From: Catenulispora sp. GP43
GTDB taxonomy: Bacteria; Actinomycetota; Actinomycetes; Streptomycetales; Catenulisporaceae
DNA: 64,000 bases
Reading direction: 5' to 3'
NCBI RefSeq assembly: GCF_041260665.1
Contig: NZ_JBGCCT010000030.1
Coordinates: 1 to 64,000 of the forward strand
In this document: piece after piece, positions 7,791-18,050 of the stretch
Numbering within the stretch: the stretch's first letter is position 1
How the letters are laid out: each line of letters starts with the position of its first letter
Made by a program: the position numbers and the translations under genes
Notes under the pieces: model-generated
The model's database searches: none
What the model was told of the DNA's origin: nothing
Seen by the model: the letters and a program-made list of their open reading frames with translations, nothing else

Positions 7791-10109
7791 CTAGCCGTTC
7801 GCGGCCTTCTGGCCTCCCGGCCCGCGAAGCGCCGCCTCGGGCTCGCCCGGAGTGGGCTCGGCGTCCGTCCCGTCCTCGGTCCCGTCGGCCTTGGCGGCGT
7901 GCTCGGGGCACTCGGCCTCGGCGTCGGCGTCGTCCAGTTCGCGCTCGTCCCGGTCCTTCTTCGACCAGGGCAGGCCCGGCGGGACGATGAAGCCCTCGGC
8001 CTCGGCGTAGGCCAGGCCCACCCGCGGGATGTCCCGGGTGTTCTTGAAGGCCACGAACCGCGGCACCCACTCCGGCTGGAACTTCGAGTTGAACTTGTAC
8101 AGCGACTCGATCTGGTACCAGCGCGAGAAGAACACCAGCGTGGAGCGCCACATCCGGGTGATCGGGCCGGCGCCGAGCTTCTCGCCGCGCTCCAGCGCGG
8201 AGCGGAACACCGCGAAGTTCAGCGAGGACCGCGTGATGCCCAGGCCCTCGGCCGCCTGCATGGCCTTGACGATCAGCAGCTCGTTCAGCCCCGGCTCGGC
8301 CTCGCGGTCGCGCACCATCAGGTCCAGGCTCATGCCGTCGGTGCCCCAGGGCACGAAGTTGATCAGCGCCCGGACCTCGCCGTCCTTGGTCGCGGTGGCC
8401 ACCACGCACTCGCCGTCGGCCGGGTCGCCGAACCGGTCCGGACCCAGGGCCATCGAGAAGCTGCCGCGCTCGCTGGACCCGCGCCAGGCCTCGATGCCGG
8501 TCTTGATCAGCTCGACTTCCGAGCGCGGGATGTCCTTGAGCCGGCGCACCTGGCACTCGTAGCCCTGGCGCTCGACCCGGTTCACCATCTGCCGCACGTT
8601 GCGCATCGCGCGGCCTTCCAGGCTGAACTTGTCGGTGTAGCAGATGGCCTCGTCGCCCAGTTCCAGCGCGTCCAGGTCGGCCTCGCGGCACCACACCTCG
8701 CCGCCGGTCTCCGAGCAGCCGACCACGGCCACCACCCAGGCGTGCCGGTCGGCCTCCTCGACGTAGACCTTGATCGCGCCGGGCCAGGCCTCGGGGTCGC
8801 CGATCGGGTCGCCGGAGGCCAGCATCACGCCGGAGACCACGCGGTAGGTGATCGCGGCCTTGCCCGAGGGCGACCAGATCACCGACTTGTCGCGGTGGGT
8901 GGCGAAGTAGGCCAGCGAGTCACGGCGGCCCTGCTTGGCGATCAGCTCGCGCAGCCGCTCGTCGTCCTCGGCGGACTGCCGGGCGATCGGCTCGGCCGGG
9001 CGCAGCACCAGGTAGGCCACGATCAGCGCGGTCATCAGGCCCAGCCCGCCGAGCAGCAGGGCGACCAGGTCGTCGGTGGAGCCGCGCTTGAAGTGGACCG
9101 GCCCGTCGATGCCGATCAGGCCCAGGGCGACGTGCTGCAGCCGCTTCCAGGCGCTCGGGTCGCCCTGGATGTGCTTGCCCTGCCAGTACATCAGCGCCAT
9201 ACCGGAGGCGAAGGCGAACGCCGCCAGCAGAACGAACGCGCGTAGCGCACGCCAGCGCGTGTACGGGTCGCCGAGGGCGTAGAACTCCTCGCGGTAGACC
9301 AGCAGCAGGACCAGCACCACGATCGTCAGGACGATCTGGATGCCCAGGTAGTGCGTCGCGGCGTCGCGGTCCCCGCCGCGGAACGAGCGCACAAGGTGGA
9401 AGACCACCACCGTGGCCAGCAGGACGACCGCGACCCACCACGCCCGCTTCTTGCGGCGCTTGAGCGCGTGCGCGATCAGCACCAGCACCACGCCGGACAT
9501 CAAGGTGGCCGCGGCGGCCAGGTTCTGCACCTCGGTGGGCACCTTGACGCTGATCGAGTGGACCCGGGAGTGCCGGAAGCCGGGCGAGATCGCCGAGGCG
9601 ATGTTGCCGAAGCCGGCCAGGTAGGTGATGAACGCGACGAGCCGCGGCACCCAGTTCCGGTGTTGCGGCGGCTGCGCCGCCGCCGCGTCGGACGGGGGCG
9701 GCGCGGTCTTGGAGGTCATGGCTTTGGCCCGAGTCATGTTGGAGGGACGTTCGAGGGCACCGTGCAGGTTGTCACCGGTGTTGGCAGCGTCATCCGCCGG
9801 CGTGGCGGATCCGACCTGATTGTGCCGCGCGCCGGGGCGCGCCGGGGCATCCTTCGGCAAATCGCGGGGGGCGCCCGCATGTCCTGTGGCCACATTCCGG
9901 CGGTTACCCGCCCCGGAGGACTTGACGCGCGGTCCCGGGACGCCACCGGCACCCCCTGTACCCGGCCCGCCACCGGTGGGGCCGGCGGGGGTGTCGGGGA
10001 CAGCGGGATCGCGGACTGCGGAATCACAGACTGCGGGATCGGGACGGCCGGATCCGGCGGCCGGGCCCGGGCGGGTCGTGGTGACGGTCCGGGTCGGGCG
10101 CTCGCTCAC
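7791..10109 (-). CDS. DUF2156 / phosphatidylglycerol lysyltransferase-like membrane protein
   Basis: The protein resembles the C-terminal half of MprF/LysX2-type aminoacyl-phosphatidylglycerol synthases, which modify lipids and give cationic peptide resistance. From about residue 150 there are six or seven hydrophobic helices. A soluble GNAT-like DUF2156 domain follows (about 420-720), with segments such as [15 protein letters not shown] and the [14 protein letters not shown] signature near the end. The GTG at 10109 overlaps the folE stop (GTGA), which argues for translational coupling and a 772-residue product with a 124-residue disordered Pro/Gly/Ala leader. The leader has weaker GC3 bias, so an ATG at 9737 (648 residues) is the alternative start. 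The aminoacyl donor is not shown by sequence. Confidence 0.82.
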   Translation of the reverse strand: MSERPTRTVTTTRPGPAAGSGRPDPAVCDSAVRDPAVPDTPAGPTGGGPGTGGAGGVPGPRVKSSGAGNRRNVATGHAGAPRDLPKDAPARPGARHNQVGSATPADDAANTGDNLHGALERPSNMTRAKAMTSKTAPPPSDAAAAQPPQHRNWVPRLVAFITYLAGFGNIASAISPGFRHSRVHSISVKVPTEVQNLAAAATLMSGVVLVLIAHALKRRKKRAWWVAVVLLATVVVFHLVRSFRGGDRDAATHYLGIQIVLTIVVLVLLLVYREEFYALGDPYTRWRALRAFVLLAAFAFASGMALMYWQGKHIQGDPSAWKRLQHVALGLIGIDGPVHFKRGSTDDLVALLLGGLGLMTALIVAYLVLRPAEPIARQSAEDDERLRELIAKQGRRDSLAYFATHRDKSVIWSPSGKAAITYRVVSGVMLASGDPIGDPEAWPGAIKVYVEEADRHAWVVAVVGCSETGGEVWCREADLDALELGDEAICYTDKFSLEGRAMRNVRQMVNRVERQGYECQVRRLKDIPRSEVELIKTGIEAWRGSSERGSFSMALGPDRFGDPADGECVVATATKDGEVRALINFVPWGTDGMSLDLMVRDREAEPGLNELLIVKAMQAAEGLGITRSSLNFAVFRSALERGEKLGAGPITRMWRSTLVFFSRWYQIESLYKFNSKFQPEWVPRFVAFKNTRDIPRVGLAYAEAEGFIVPPGLPWSKKDRDERELDDADAEAECPEHAAKADGTEDGTDAEPTPGEPEAALRGPGGQKAANG

Positions 10110-10804
10110 CGGCCCAGGATCAGGCTCATCGCCTCGGCGCGGCTGGCCGGGGCGAGCAGTTGCCCCCGCACCGCCGACGTCACGGTCTTCGCGCCCGGCT
10201 TCCTGATCCCTCGCATCGACATGCACAGGTGTTCGCACTCCACAACGACGATGACCCCGCGCGGTTCGAGAATGCGGACCAGCGCGTCGGCGATCTGCGT
10301 CGTCAGGCGCTCCTGGACCTGGGGCCGCTTGGCGTAGACGTCGACGAGCCGGGCCAGCTTGGACAGGCCCGTGATGCGTCCGTCCACCGAGGGAATGTAC
10401 CCCACGTGGGCCACTCCGTGGAATGGCACGAGGTGGTGCTCGCAGGTGCTGTACACCTCGATGTCGCGCACCAGCACCATCTCGTCGTGGCCCAGGTCGA
10501 AGGTCGTGGTGAGCACGTCCTCCGGGCCCTGGTGCAGGCCGGCGAACATCTCGCGGTAGGCCCGGGCGACCCGCGCCGGGGTCTCCTTCAGGCCGTCGCG
10601 GTCCGGGTCCTCCCCCACCGCTATCAGCAGTTCGCGCACCGCGCGCTCGGCGCGGTCGGGGTCGTACTCGGCGACCGCGCGGCCCAGGTCGGGCGCGGCC
10701 AGCTCGGGCTGGCCCGCCAGGCTGACGCGGGCGATGCCGCCCCCCAGGCCAGTGGCCCGGGGGGCGGCACCGCCGCCGTGGTTCTGGTTCTGGGTATCGC
10801 TCAC
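10106..10804 (-). CDS. folE: GTP cyclohydrolase I
   Basis: FolE converts GTP to 7,8-dihydroneopterin triphosphate, the first step of folate synthesis. The zinc ligands are visible in TCEHHLVPF and [10 protein letters not shown]. Other family blocks are [31 protein letters not shown] and [10 protein letters not shown]. The first 45 residues are a polar, Gly-rich extension. The start overlaps the ftsH stop by 4 bp (10801-10804) and the stop overlaps a GTG start downstream, so it is embedded in a coupled operon. Confidence 0.95.
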   Translation of the reverse strand: MSDTQNQNHGGGAAPRATGLGGGIARVSLAGQPELAAPDLGRAVAEYDPDRAERAVRELLIAVGEDPDRDGLKETPARVARAYREMFAGLHQGPEDVLTTTFDLGHDEMVLVRDIEVYSTCEHHLVPFHGVAHVGYIPSVDGRITGLSKLARLVDVYAKRPQVQERLTTQIADALVRILEPRGVIVVVECEHLCMSMRGIRKPGAKTVTSAVRGQLLAPASRAEAMSLILGR

Positions 10805-12816
10805 TGCTCGGGCACCGTGTCCGTCCGGCCGACGATGCTGTCGGTCACCGTGCCGTTGGCGGCCGAGCGGGCCGCCTCCAGCTCGCGCGGCGTCTGCACC
10901 GGCGGGCGGGTCTGCAGGGTCCGGCGCGAGGAGCCGATCCAGGCCGGGCGCTGCGGGCGCTTGGAGACCGGGGCGAAGATCGCGGCGATCTGCTCCTTGT
11001 TCAGCGTCTCCTTCTCCAGCAGCTCCAGGACCAGCTGGTCCAGCACGTCGCGGTACTCGACCAGGATCTCCCAGGCCTCGTCGTGTGCGCTCTCGATGAG
11101 CCGCTTGACCTCCTCGTCGACGATCGAGGCGATCTCCTCGGAGTAGTCGCGCTGGTGGCCCATGTCGCGGCCCAGGAAGACCTCGCCGGAGTCCTTGCCG
11201 AACTTGATCGGGCCCAGGCGCTCGGTCATGCCGTACTGGGTGACCATCGAGCGGGCGATGTTGGTGGCCTTCTCGATGTCGTTGGAGGCGCCGGTGGTCG
11301 GGTCGTGGAAGACCAGCTCCTCGGCGGTCCGGCCGCCCATGGCGTAGGCCAGGTTGTCCAGCATCTCGTTGCGCGTGGTGGAGTACTTGTCCTCCTCCGG
11401 CAGCACCATGGTGTAGCCCAGGGCGCGGCCGCGGGACAGGATCGTCACCTTGTGCACCGGGTCCAGGTTCGGCATCGCGTGCGCCACCAGGGCGTGGCCG
11501 CCCTCGTGGTAGGCGGTGACCTTCTTCTCCTTGTCGCTCATCAGGCGGGTGCGCTTCTGGGGGCCGGCGACCACGCGGTCCACGGCCTCGTCCAGCGACT
11601 CGTTGTCGATGAGCTTCTTGTCGCCGCGCGCGGTGAGCAGCGCGGCCTCGTTCAGGACGTTGGCCAGGTCCGCGCCGGTGAAGCCGGGGGTGCGCTTGGC
11701 CAGCGAGTCCAGGTCCACGCCCTGCGCCAACGGCTTGCCCTTGGAGTGCACCCGCAGGATCTGCTTGCGGCCCTCCAGGTCCGGGGCCTCGACCGCGATC
11801 TGCCGGTCGAAGCGGCCCGGGCGCAGCAGCGCCGGGTCCAGGATGTCCGGGCGGTTGGTCGCGGCGATCAGGATCACGCCGCCCTTGACGTCGAAGCCGT
11901 CCATCTCGACCAGCAGCTGGTTCAGCGTCTGCTCGCGCTCGTCGTGCCCGCCGCCCAGGCCCGCGCCGCGGTGCCGGCCCACGGCGTCGATCTCGTCGAC
12001 GAACACGATCGCCGGGGCGTTGGCCTTGGCCTGCTCGAACAGGTCGCGCACGCGGGAGGCGCCGACACCGACGAACATCTCGACGAAGTCCGAACCGGAG
12101 ATGGAGAAGAACGGCACTCCGGCCTCGCCGGCCACCGCGCGGGCCAGCAGCGTCTTACCGGTTCCGGGCGGGCCGTAGAGCAGCACGCCCTTGGGGATCT
12201 TGGCGCCGATGGCCTGGAACTTCGCGGGGGCCTCCAGGAACTCCTTGACCTCCTGGAGCTCCTCCACGGCCTCGTCGGCGCCGGCCACGTCGGCGAAGGT
12301 GGTCTTCGGGGTGTCCTTGCTGACCAGCTTGGCCTTGGACTTGCCGAAGTTCATCACCCGGGAGCCGCCGCCCTGCATCTGGTTCATCAGGAACAGGAAG
12401 ACCAGGGCGATCAGGACGAAGGGCAGCAGCGTGATCAGGATGCCGACGAGGGCGTTCTGATGGGCCAGCGAGACGTTGTAGCCGTCCTTGAGGCCGCCGG
12501 CCTGCTGGGAGTTGTCCAGCGCGGTGGTGATGGCGGCGCCCTGCTGGTCGTTCAGGTAGGAGGCCTTCAGGTCGGTGGCGCCCTGCTGCTGGGCCACCGT
12601 GCTGTTCGGGTCGACCTTGATCTCGACCGAGGAGCCGGAACCCCCGACGACCTTGGCCGAGACGACCTGGTTCTTGTGGATGGCGTCCAGGATCACGGAG
12701 GTGTCCACGGACTTGGGGCCGCCGGCCGAGGAGACCAGCTGCATGACCGCGAGGACCGCCACGACGGCCAGGACGACCCAGATCACTGGGCCTCGGAAGT
12801 AACGCTTGACGTCCAT
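10801..12816 (-). CDS. ftsH: ATP-dependent zinc metalloprotease FtsH
   Basis: FtsH is a membrane-anchored AAA+ protease for quality control of membrane and cytosolic proteins. The 671 residues show membrane helices at about 11-28 and 122-144 flanking a periplasmic-side domain. Walker A is GPPGTGKT (215-222), Walker B is [11 protein letters not shown], and the second region of homology is [20 protein letters not shown]. The zinc site is HEGGH (about residue 440), with the third ligand downstream. The C-terminal tail is about 50 residues past the catalytic domain. It lies between hpt and folE, a common actinobacterial order; 149 bp upstream leave room for a promoter. Confidence 0.97.
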   Translation of the reverse strand: MDVKRYFRGPVIWVVLAVVAVLAVMQLVSSAGGPKSVDTSVILDAIHKNQVVSAKVVGGSGSSVEIKVDPNSTVAQQQGATDLKASYLNDQQGAAITTALDNSQQAGGLKDGYNVSLAHQNALVGILITLLPFVLIALVFLFLMNQMQGGGSRVMNFGKSKAKLVSKDTPKTTFADVAGADEAVEELQEVKEFLEAPAKFQAIGAKIPKGVLLYGPPGTGKTLLARAVAGEAGVPFFSISGSDFVEMFVGVGASRVRDLFEQAKANAPAIVFVDEIDAVGRHRGAGLGGGHDEREQTLNQLLVEMDGFDVKGGVILIAATNRPDILDPALLRPGRFDRQIAVEAPDLEGRKQILRVHSKGKPLAQGVDLDSLAKRTPGFTGADLANVLNEAALLTARGDKKLIDNESLDEAVDRVVAGPQKRTRLMSDKEKKVTAYHEGGHALVAHAMPNLDPVHKVTILSRGRALGYTMVLPEEDKYSTTRNEMLDNLAYAMGGRTAEELVFHDPTTGASNDIEKATNIARSMVTQYGMTERLGPIKFGKDSGEVFLGRDMGHQRDYSEEIASIVDEEVKRLIESAHDEAWEILVEYRDVLDQLVLELLEKETLNKEQIAAIFAPVSKRPQRPAWIGSSRRTLQTRPPVQTPRELEAARSAANGTVTDSIVGRTDTVPEQ

Positions 12817-12965
12817 CGATCCTCTACGACTCGTGCTAGCGGTTCACGGCGGGGGGTGGGGTGGTTCATGATGCCTAACGACCGTACGCGGTCACTGCGT
12901 TCCCGCGCGAGGCTCCCGATGAACCCACACTGGTCCCAACGTGGCTTATCGGAGTGTCATTCCGC

Positions 12966-13520
12966 CTACGAACTGTATACGTGCGGCGCGAGTGTGCCGA
13001 TGAAGGGCAGACCGCGGAAGCGCTGGGCGTAGTCCAGGCCGTAGCCGACGACGAACTCGTTGGGGATGTCGAAGCCGACGTACTTGACGTCGATGGCCAC
13101 CTTGGCGGCGTCGGGCTTGCGCAGCAGCGTCACCACCTCCAGCGAGGCCGGACGGCGCGAGCGCAGGTTGGACAGCAGCCAGGACAGGGTCAGCCCGGAG
13201 TCGATGATGTCCTCGACCACCAGCACGTGCCGGTCCTGGATGTCGGCGCCGAGGTCCTTCAGGATCCGCACCACGCCGGAGGACTTGGTGCCCGCGCCGT
13301 AGGAGGAGATCGCCATCCAGTCCATCTCGGAGTCGATGTGCAGCTCCCGGATCAGGTCGGCCATCACCACCAGCGCGCCGTTCAGCACACCGACCAGCAG
13401 GACTTCCTTGCCCTGGTAGTCGGCTTCGATCGCGCGGGCGAGCCCGGCCAGCTTGGCCTTGATCTCGTCGGCGGGGATGAGGACCTTCTCCAGGTCCTGG
13501 CCCATGTCCTTGTCGTCCAC
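12966..13520 (-). CDS. hpt: Hypoxanthine phosphoribosyltransferase
   Basis: This enzyme salvages hypoxanthine and guanine to IMP and GMP using PRPP. The 184-residue protein has the PRPP loop VLVVEDIIDSGLTL, the purine-binding KVGFDI-type segment seen here as KYVGFDIPNEFVVGYGLDY, and the N-terminal LLVGVLNGALVVMADLIREL. It begins 23 bp after the tilS stop, the classical tilS-hpt-ftsH arrangement. Confidence 0.96.
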   Translation of the reverse strand: MDDKDMGQDLEKVLIPADEIKAKLAGLARAIEADYQGKEVLLVGVLNGALVVMADLIRELHIDSEMDWMAISSYGAGTKSSGVVRILKDLGADIQDRHVLVVEDIIDSGLTLSWLLSNLRSRRPASLEVVTLLRKPDAAKVAIDVKYVGFDIPNEFVVGYGLDYAQRFRGLPFIGTLAPHVYSS

Positions 13521-13543
13521 GCTGGAAGTCCCTCGTGCGTCGC

Positions 13544-14620
13544 TTAAGCCGGCATCAACAATCCGGCCGGGGCGGGGTCCTCCGCCGGCTGGCCGGGATC
13601 GTTCCGGTCCGTGCCTGCTCGGCGCAGCGCACCGGATCTCTCGAAGGCCAGCTTTCCATACCGCCGGGCCACCGCGACCGCGCTGGGCAGGTGCAACGGC
13701 CCCTGGCCGCGCCAGTCGGTCAGCAGCCGGTCCAGCTCCTCGATGTGGACCGCGGCCAGGTCAGAGCCGGGACACCCGGCCCGCAGGGCGGCCAGGCGCA
13801 GCACCCGGCGGCGCACGGCGGTGGGCAGCCCGGACAGTTCGGACGCGTCGAGGTAGTGGGACAGATCACAGTCGCCGAAGGGTTCCACAAGCCGGTCGAA
13901 CTCCCGGGCGGCCCACGCGTCGAGCGCCTCGGTGTCCTCGCGCAGCATCTTCGCGGTCCGCGCCAGGGCTTCCGGTATCCCCGGCCCCAGGGCGGCGGAC
14001 AGGGCCGGGATGGCCGCGTGCCGGACCCGCGACCGGGTGTAGGCCGGGTCGGCGTTGTGCGGATCGTCCCAGGGCTCGAAGCCCTCGGCCGTGGCGGCCG
14101 CCACGGTGGTGGTCCGCGGCAGATCCAGGAAGGGGCGCGCGTAGCGGCCGTGCTGCGCAGGCATCCCGGCCAGGCTCCGGGCCCCGGAGCCGCGGGCCAG
14201 CCCCAGCAGCACGGTCTCGGCCTGGTCGTCGCGGGTGTGGCCGAGCAGGACGGTGGCGGCGCCGAGGCGCTCGGCGGCTTCGTCCAGCGCGCCGTAGCGC
14301 GCGACGCGAGCGGCGGCCTCGGGCCCGCCGCGGCCCTCGACGCGCACCGACAGGCTCTCGACCGGGTCGAAGCCCAGGCCGCCCAGGAAGCGCACGACGC
14401 GCTCGGCCTGCGCGGCCGAGCCCTCCTGCAGATTGTGGTCGACGGTCAGGCCGCCGAAGCGCAGCGAGAGCCGGGGCGCGACGAACGCGGTCGCGCAGGC
14501 CAGCGCGATGGAGTCGGCGCCGCCGGAGCAGGCGACCAGGACCAGGGCGCCCGGGGGGAGGTCGGACAGGGACTTGCGGACGGCCAGGCGTATCGCGGCG
14601 ACGGCGGGGGCTGGACCCAT
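13544..14620 (-). CDS. tilS: tRNA(Ile)-lysidine synthetase
   Basis: TilS ligates lysine to C34 of the CAU-anticodon isoleucine tRNA in an ATP-dependent reaction, switching codon reading from AUG to AUA. The PP-loop motif SGGADS is near residue 30. Other blocks are [40 protein letters not shown] and the [17 protein letters not shown] segment. The ATG at 14620 has a strong GAAGGAG 7 nt upstream, which decides the start over a longer in-frame extension. At 358 residues it has the short actinobacterial form, lacking the large C-terminal domains of E. coli TilS. Confidence 0.95.
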   Translation of the reverse strand: MGPAPAVAAIRLAVRKSLSDLPPGALVLVACSGGADSIALACATAFVAPRLSLRFGGLTVDHNLQEGSAAQAERVVRFLGGLGFDPVESLSVRVEGRGGPEAAARVARYGALDEAAERLGAATVLLGHTRDDQAETVLLGLARGSGARSLAGMPAQHGRYARPFLDLPRTTTVAAATAEGFEPWDDPHNADPAYTRSRVRHAAIPALSAALGPGIPEALARTAKMLREDTEALDAWAAREFDRLVEPFGDCDLSHYLDASELSGLPTAVRRRVLRLAALRAGCPGSDLAAVHIEELDRLLTDWRGQGPLHLPSAVAVARRYGKLAFERSGALRRAGTDRNDPGQPAEDPAPAGLLMPA

Positions 14621-14831
14621 GGTGGTACTCCTTCGTACATGCGACGCCCAGGTCTTTCTCCCTGGGCATCTTTCCCGGAGCAACGACGCAGACCCTTCTC
14701 AGGTCGCGGCGACACTCCGCAGGACCACCCTTACGGCGTGGGCCGGCCCCCCGGTCGGCGACTTTCGCCCATCATGCGCTCACTTCCGCGGATTGCCTAA
14801 GAGGGTGCGCGGATCTCCAAGGCCGCTCCCT

Positions 14832-15887
14832 CTAAGGCCGCACCCGGGTCAGCCAGGCCCCCGGGTCATGGATCTCGGCGCGGGTCGGCAGCGTGTTCGG
14901 CGAGGTCCACACCCGGTTGAAGCCGGACATCCCGGCCTGCTCAACCACGGCGGCGACGAACCGCGCGCCGTCCCGGTACTGCCGGATCTTGGCGTCCATG
15001 CCGATCACCCGGCGCACGATGGCGTCGATCCGGCTGGCGCCCTTGGCCCGGCGCTGCCCGAACTTGCGGCGGATGTCGGCCACGCTGGGCACCACCTGCG
15101 GCCCGACGCCGTCCATCACGAAGTCCGCGTGCCCCTCCAGCAGCGACATCACCGCGACCATCCGGTCCAGCACCGCGACCTGCTGCGGGGTCTGCACCAG
15201 CTCGGTGATCGGGCGCCGCTCGCCGGTCTCGCGCCGCAGCGCGGCGGCCTCGCGGACCCGCTTGGCCAGCGCGCCGGGGTCGGTGTCCATGCCGGCGATG
15301 AAGGACTCGATCTCGCCGAGGATGTGCGCCCGCAGCCACGGCACCGCGGCGAACTGGGTGCGGTGCGTCTCCTCGTGCAGGCACACCCACAGCCGGAAGT
15401 CGTCCGGCTTGACCTGCAGTTCGCGCTCCACGCTGACGATGTTCGGGGCGACCAGCAGCAGCCGGCCGGGCTCCTGGAAGATCTCGTACTGCCCCAGGAT
15501 CCGGTGCGACAGGTAGGCCAGCAGGGTGCCCAGCTCCAGCGCGGTGGCCTTCGGGCCCAGCGCCGCCAGCCCGGACGGCGGCACGCCCTCGCGCTTCTCG
15601 TTCAGCTTGCGGGCCAGCGGCTCGGTGACGATCCGGAAGCCCTCGGCGTTGGCCTTGATCCAGCCGGCCCGGTCCACCACCAGCACCTGCGGCTCGGTCA
15701 GGATGGTGCCCTGGTTGGCCAGGCCGGTGAAGGCGGCCACGTGCTCACGCGACTCGGCGGCGTAACGGCGCAGGTCCGCCACCGTGGCGGCGGCCTCGGC
15801 CGCGGAGGTGGCCGGGCCCGGCCGTACCAGGCGCTGCGCCGTCGCCACCGCCAGTTGCCAGTCGACCAGCTGCGCTCTCGCCGTCAT
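14832..15887 (-). CDS. Zincin-type putative metalloprotease (F420-associated family)
   Basis: A 351-residue protein of the actinobacterial zinc-dependent metalloprotease family (zincin_2), sometimes annotated as associated with coenzyme F420 biosynthesis; its substrate is unknown. The HExxH zinc site is in CLHEETHRTQF, and downstream LLEGHADFVMDG is likely to carry the third ligand. No signal peptide is visible, so it is probably cytosolic. It precedes tilS with a 211-bp gap and is a usual neighbour of dacB and tilS; here dacB has been displaced by about 3 kb of other genes. Confidence 0.85.
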   Translation of the reverse strand: MTARAQLVDWQLAVATAQRLVRPGPATSAAEAAATVADLRRYAAESREHVAAFTGLANQGTILTEPQVLVVDRAGWIKANAEGFRIVTEPLARKLNEKREGVPPSGLAALGPKATALELGTLLAYLSHRILGQYEIFQEPGRLLLVAPNIVSVERELQVKPDDFRLWVCLHEETHRTQFAAVPWLRAHILGEIESFIAGMDTDPGALAKRVREAAALRRETGERRPITELVQTPQQVAVLDRMVAVMSLLEGHADFVMDGVGPQVVPSVADIRRKFGQRRAKGASRIDAIVRRVIGMDAKIRQYRDGARFVAAVVEQAGMSGFNRVWTSPNTLPTRAEIHDPGAWLTRVRP

Positions 15888-15957
15888 GGCTCTCAGGCTA
15901 CGTGGCGGGGGCGGTGAAACCTAGATCGGATCGCGGCGGATCGGCCGGGCGAGGGGG

Positions 15958-16854
15958 TCATCCGGTGGACTTCGGAGCCCCGGCCTGCCCGGTCACCGCC
16001 AGGTAGTGGTCGGCGATGGCGTCGGCCGTCGTGGTCCAGACCCCGGGGTGGTTCACCACATAGTCCAGGGCCTCGTCGAGGTAGCGGGTGCGGAACGCCT
16101 GGCCGGTGATGAAGGGGTGCAGGGCCAGCGCCATCACCCGGCCGGAGCCGTCGGCGGCGTCCTCGGCCAGCTGGTCCACCTGGTCCTTCACCATCTGCAC
16201 GAAGTCCGGCCCGGTCAGCCCCTTGCTGACGAAGACGCCGATGTCGTTGAGCTCCACCGAGTACGGCAGGCTCAGCAGGCCCGGGACGTTCGTCGGGTAG
16301 GGCTGGTCGTCGTTGGTCCAGTCCAGGACGTACTCCACGCCCTCGGCGGCCAGCAGCCCGGGGGTGTGGAAGGTCTCGATCAGCCCCGGGCCCATCCACC
16401 CGCGCGGCTTGACCCCGGTGGCCTCCTCGATGGTCCGCAGCACACTGCGGATCTGACCCTGCTCGACGTCCCGCTCCAGGCCGGTGAACAGGTGGCTGTT
16501 GCTGGCGCCGTGCCCGAGCCAGGCCCAGTCCCGCTGCACGCCGGCCTCGATGATCTGCGGGTAGCGCGCGGCGACATCGGAGTTCAGCAGGGCACTGGCT
16601 TTGATGCCGTGCTTGTCCAGCAGCTTGATCTGCCGCCAGATACCGACCCGCGGACCGTAGTCGCGCCAGCCGTAGTTGAGGCTGTCGGGGGTGAGCGAGG
16701 TGGTGCCCTCGTAGGTGGCGGTGCCGGGGAGGTCGACGTAGAAGCGCTCGATGTTGAGGCCGACATAGAAGGCGACCCGCTTGTCTCCCGGCCAGCTCAG
16801 CGGCTCGCGCTCGGTGATGGGACGATAATCGTAGAGTTCGATGTCCTGGCTCAT
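15958..16854 (-). CDS. Polysaccharide deacetylase family protein (PuuE/allantoinase-like CE4)
   Basis: A 298-residue NodB-fold protein of the PuuE-like branch, whose characterised members act on allantoin or polysaccharides; the substrate here is unknown. Visible features are VAFYVGLNIERF (strand 1 with the acidic residue), NYGWRDYGPRVGIWR, the GHGASNSHLF His motif, GWMGPGLIETFHT and LALHPFITG with a conserved His. No signal peptide, so it probably acts in the cytosol. It is divergent from a MerR regulator, with a MerR-type promoter in the 64-bp gap that would start transcription at or very near its ATG. Confidence 0.8.
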   Translation of the reverse strand: MSQDIELYDYRPITEREPLSWPGDKRVAFYVGLNIERFYVDLPGTATYEGTTSLTPDSLNYGWRDYGPRVGIWRQIKLLDKHGIKASALLNSDVAARYPQIIEAGVQRDWAWLGHGASNSHLFTGLERDVEQGQIRSVLRTIEEATGVKPRGWMGPGLIETFHTPGLLAAEGVEYVLDWTNDDQPYPTNVPGLLSLPYSVELNDIGVFVSKGLTGPDFVQMVKDQVDQLAEDAADGSGRVMALALHPFITGQAFRTRYLDEALDYVVNHPGVWTTTADAIADHYLAVTGQAGAPKSTG

Positions 16855-16862
16855 GCGACCAT

Positions 16863-16893
16863 GGTCGAACCTTCACACGGGTGTGAGGGTCAA
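16863..16893 (-). promoter_or_regulatory. MerR-type promoter and operator
   Basis: Reading the minus strand, TTGACC (16888-16893) and TCGACC (16863-16868) are separated by exactly 19 bp. Nearly all of that spacer is the dyad ACCTTCACAC-GG-GTGTGAGGGT (16869-16890, one mismatch). A long spacer filled by a palindrome is the hallmark of MerR activation. It faces the deacetylase gene; the predicted start point falls close to its ATG. Confidence 0.7.
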
Positions 16894-16918
16894 CCGGCGA
16901 TCTTGTGAGGTGGGTCAC

Positions 16919-17329
16919 ATGCGCATCGGCGAACTGGCGGAACGTGCCGCCACCAGCCCCCGCCTGCTCCGCTACTACGAGGAGCAGGGCCTGATCCGCG
17001 TCGGCCGCTGCGCCAACGGCTACCGCGACTACGACGAGGCCCTGGTGGACCAGGTCGTGCACATCCGCGGGCTGCTGGACGCGGGCCTGTCCACGCGCAT
17101 CATCAAGCAGATCCTGCCGTGCCTGAACGAGCCGAGCGACATCCACTTCGCGGACGCCACCCCGGAGATCATCGCGACGCTGGAGGGCCACCGCGACCGG
17201 CTCGCGGAGCGGATGGCGCTGCTGGCGCGCAACCACGACGCGATCGCGGCGTACGTGGGGTCGCTGAAGCAGTGTGCGCTGGGGGTGGAGCGAGAGCCCG
17301 CCGAGGCGGGCGCGGAGGCGGCGGCTTAG
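16919..17329 (+). CDS. MerR-family transcriptional regulator
   Basis: A 136-residue activator or repressor. The N-terminal winged helix is canonical: MRIGELAERAATSPRLLRYY, then EEQGLIRVGRCANGYRDYDE. A dimerisation coiled coil follows (about 75-120). There is a single Cys in the helix (ILPCLNE) and one near the end (KQCALG), with no Cys-rich metal loop, so the ligand is not evident. GAGGTGGG upstream supports the ATG at 16919. It probably controls the divergent deacetylase gene. It converges on the deformylase gene, overlapping its end by 4 bp. Confidence 0.88.
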   Translation: MRIGELAERAATSPRLLRYYEEQGLIRVGRCANGYRDYDEALVDQVVHIRGLLDAGLSTRIIKQILPCLNEPSDIHFADATPEIIATLEGHRDRLAERMALLARNHDAIAAYVGSLKQCALGVEREPAEAGAEAAA

Positions 17330-17991
17330 CGGCTCTGCTTCTGCTTCTGGTTCTCTAGGTTGGTCTGCTTCTCCATCCTGGCCGCCATCGTGGCGCGCCG
17401 GGCGAACACCGCCTCGCGCCGCTCCTCCATCTGCCGCAGCGCGTCCTTCCGGTTCCGCTTCGAGAGCCGGTCGAGATAGACGGTTCCGGACAGGTGGTCG
17501 GTCTCGTGCTGCAGGCACCGGGCGAAGTAGTCCCGCCCCTCGATGACCAGCGGCTCGCCGTCCTTGTCGAAGCCGCGCACTACGGCGCGCTCGGTCCGCG
17601 GGACCACCACCGTCGCGCCGGGCACTGACAGGCAGCCCTCCACATCCTCGACGAGCCGCCGCCCCTCCCCCTCGGGCAGTTCCAGCACCGGGTTGGCGAT
17701 GTGGCCGACGTGCCGGCCCCCGCGTCCGTCGAGGCAGTCGAACACGAACAGCCGCAGATCCACGCCGACCTGGTTGGCGGCCAGACCCGCGCCCTCGGCG
17801 ACGTGCATCGCCAGGAACATGTCGTCGATCAGCGCGGAGAGCTCCGCGCTCCCGAACCCGGTCACCTCCCGGCACGGCCGGCGCAGGACCTCCTCCCCGA
17901 CCTCGGTGATGCGGCGCGACGAACCGCGTCCCGCCTCCGGTGGGACCGTCGGGTAGGCGCTGACGGGCCGACCCTGCACATACACGTCCAT
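17326..17991 (-). CDS. def: Peptide deformylase
   Basis: Removes the formyl group from nascent N-terminal methionine. All three active-site motifs are present: GAGLAANQVG, EGCLSVPG and QHETDHLSG. The 221-residue protein is longer than minimal forms, with a polar C-terminal tail ending in Gln/Lys-rich residues. AGAGGA 8 nt upstream fits the ATG at 17991. There is no fmt neighbour. Instead the gene is divergent from a winged-helix regulator with palindromes in the 57-bp gap, so this is likely a regulated paralogue rather than the housekeeping copy (inferred). Confidence 0.93.
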   Translation of the reverse strand: MDVYVQGRPVSAYPTVPPEAGRGSSRRITEVGEEVLRRPCREVTGFGSAELSALIDDMFLAMHVAEGAGLAANQVGVDLRLFVFDCLDGRGGRHVGHIANPVLELPEGEGRRLVEDVEGCLSVPGATVVVPRTERAVVRGFDKDGEPLVIEGRDYFARCLQHETDHLSGTVYLDRLSKRNRKDALRQMEERREAVFARRATMAARMEKQTNLENQKQKQSR

Positions 17992-18012
17992 CGCGGATGT
18001 CCTCTCGCTGAC

Positions 18013-18050
18013 TTGCCCCGGGCTTTGCAAAGTACCAAAATTTGCAAAGT
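18013..18050 (+). promoter_or_regulatory. Promoter with twin TTTGCAAA palindromes
   Basis: TTGCCC (18013-18018) and CAAAAT (18036-18041) are 17 bp apart. The perfect palindrome CTTTGCAAAG (18023-18032) lies in the spacer. A second copy (TTTGCAAAGT, 18041-18050) spans the -10 end and the GTG start codon at 18049. The arrangement suggests a leaderless, autorepressed transcript. The same sites overlap the region upstream of def. Confidence 0.7.

Noticed and set aside
14621-14831. A small gene upstream of tilS
   Set aside because: Short frames exist but none has a ribosome site or recognisable product. The stretch contains a short GCCCAG/CTGGGC hairpin and is better read as the tilS leader.
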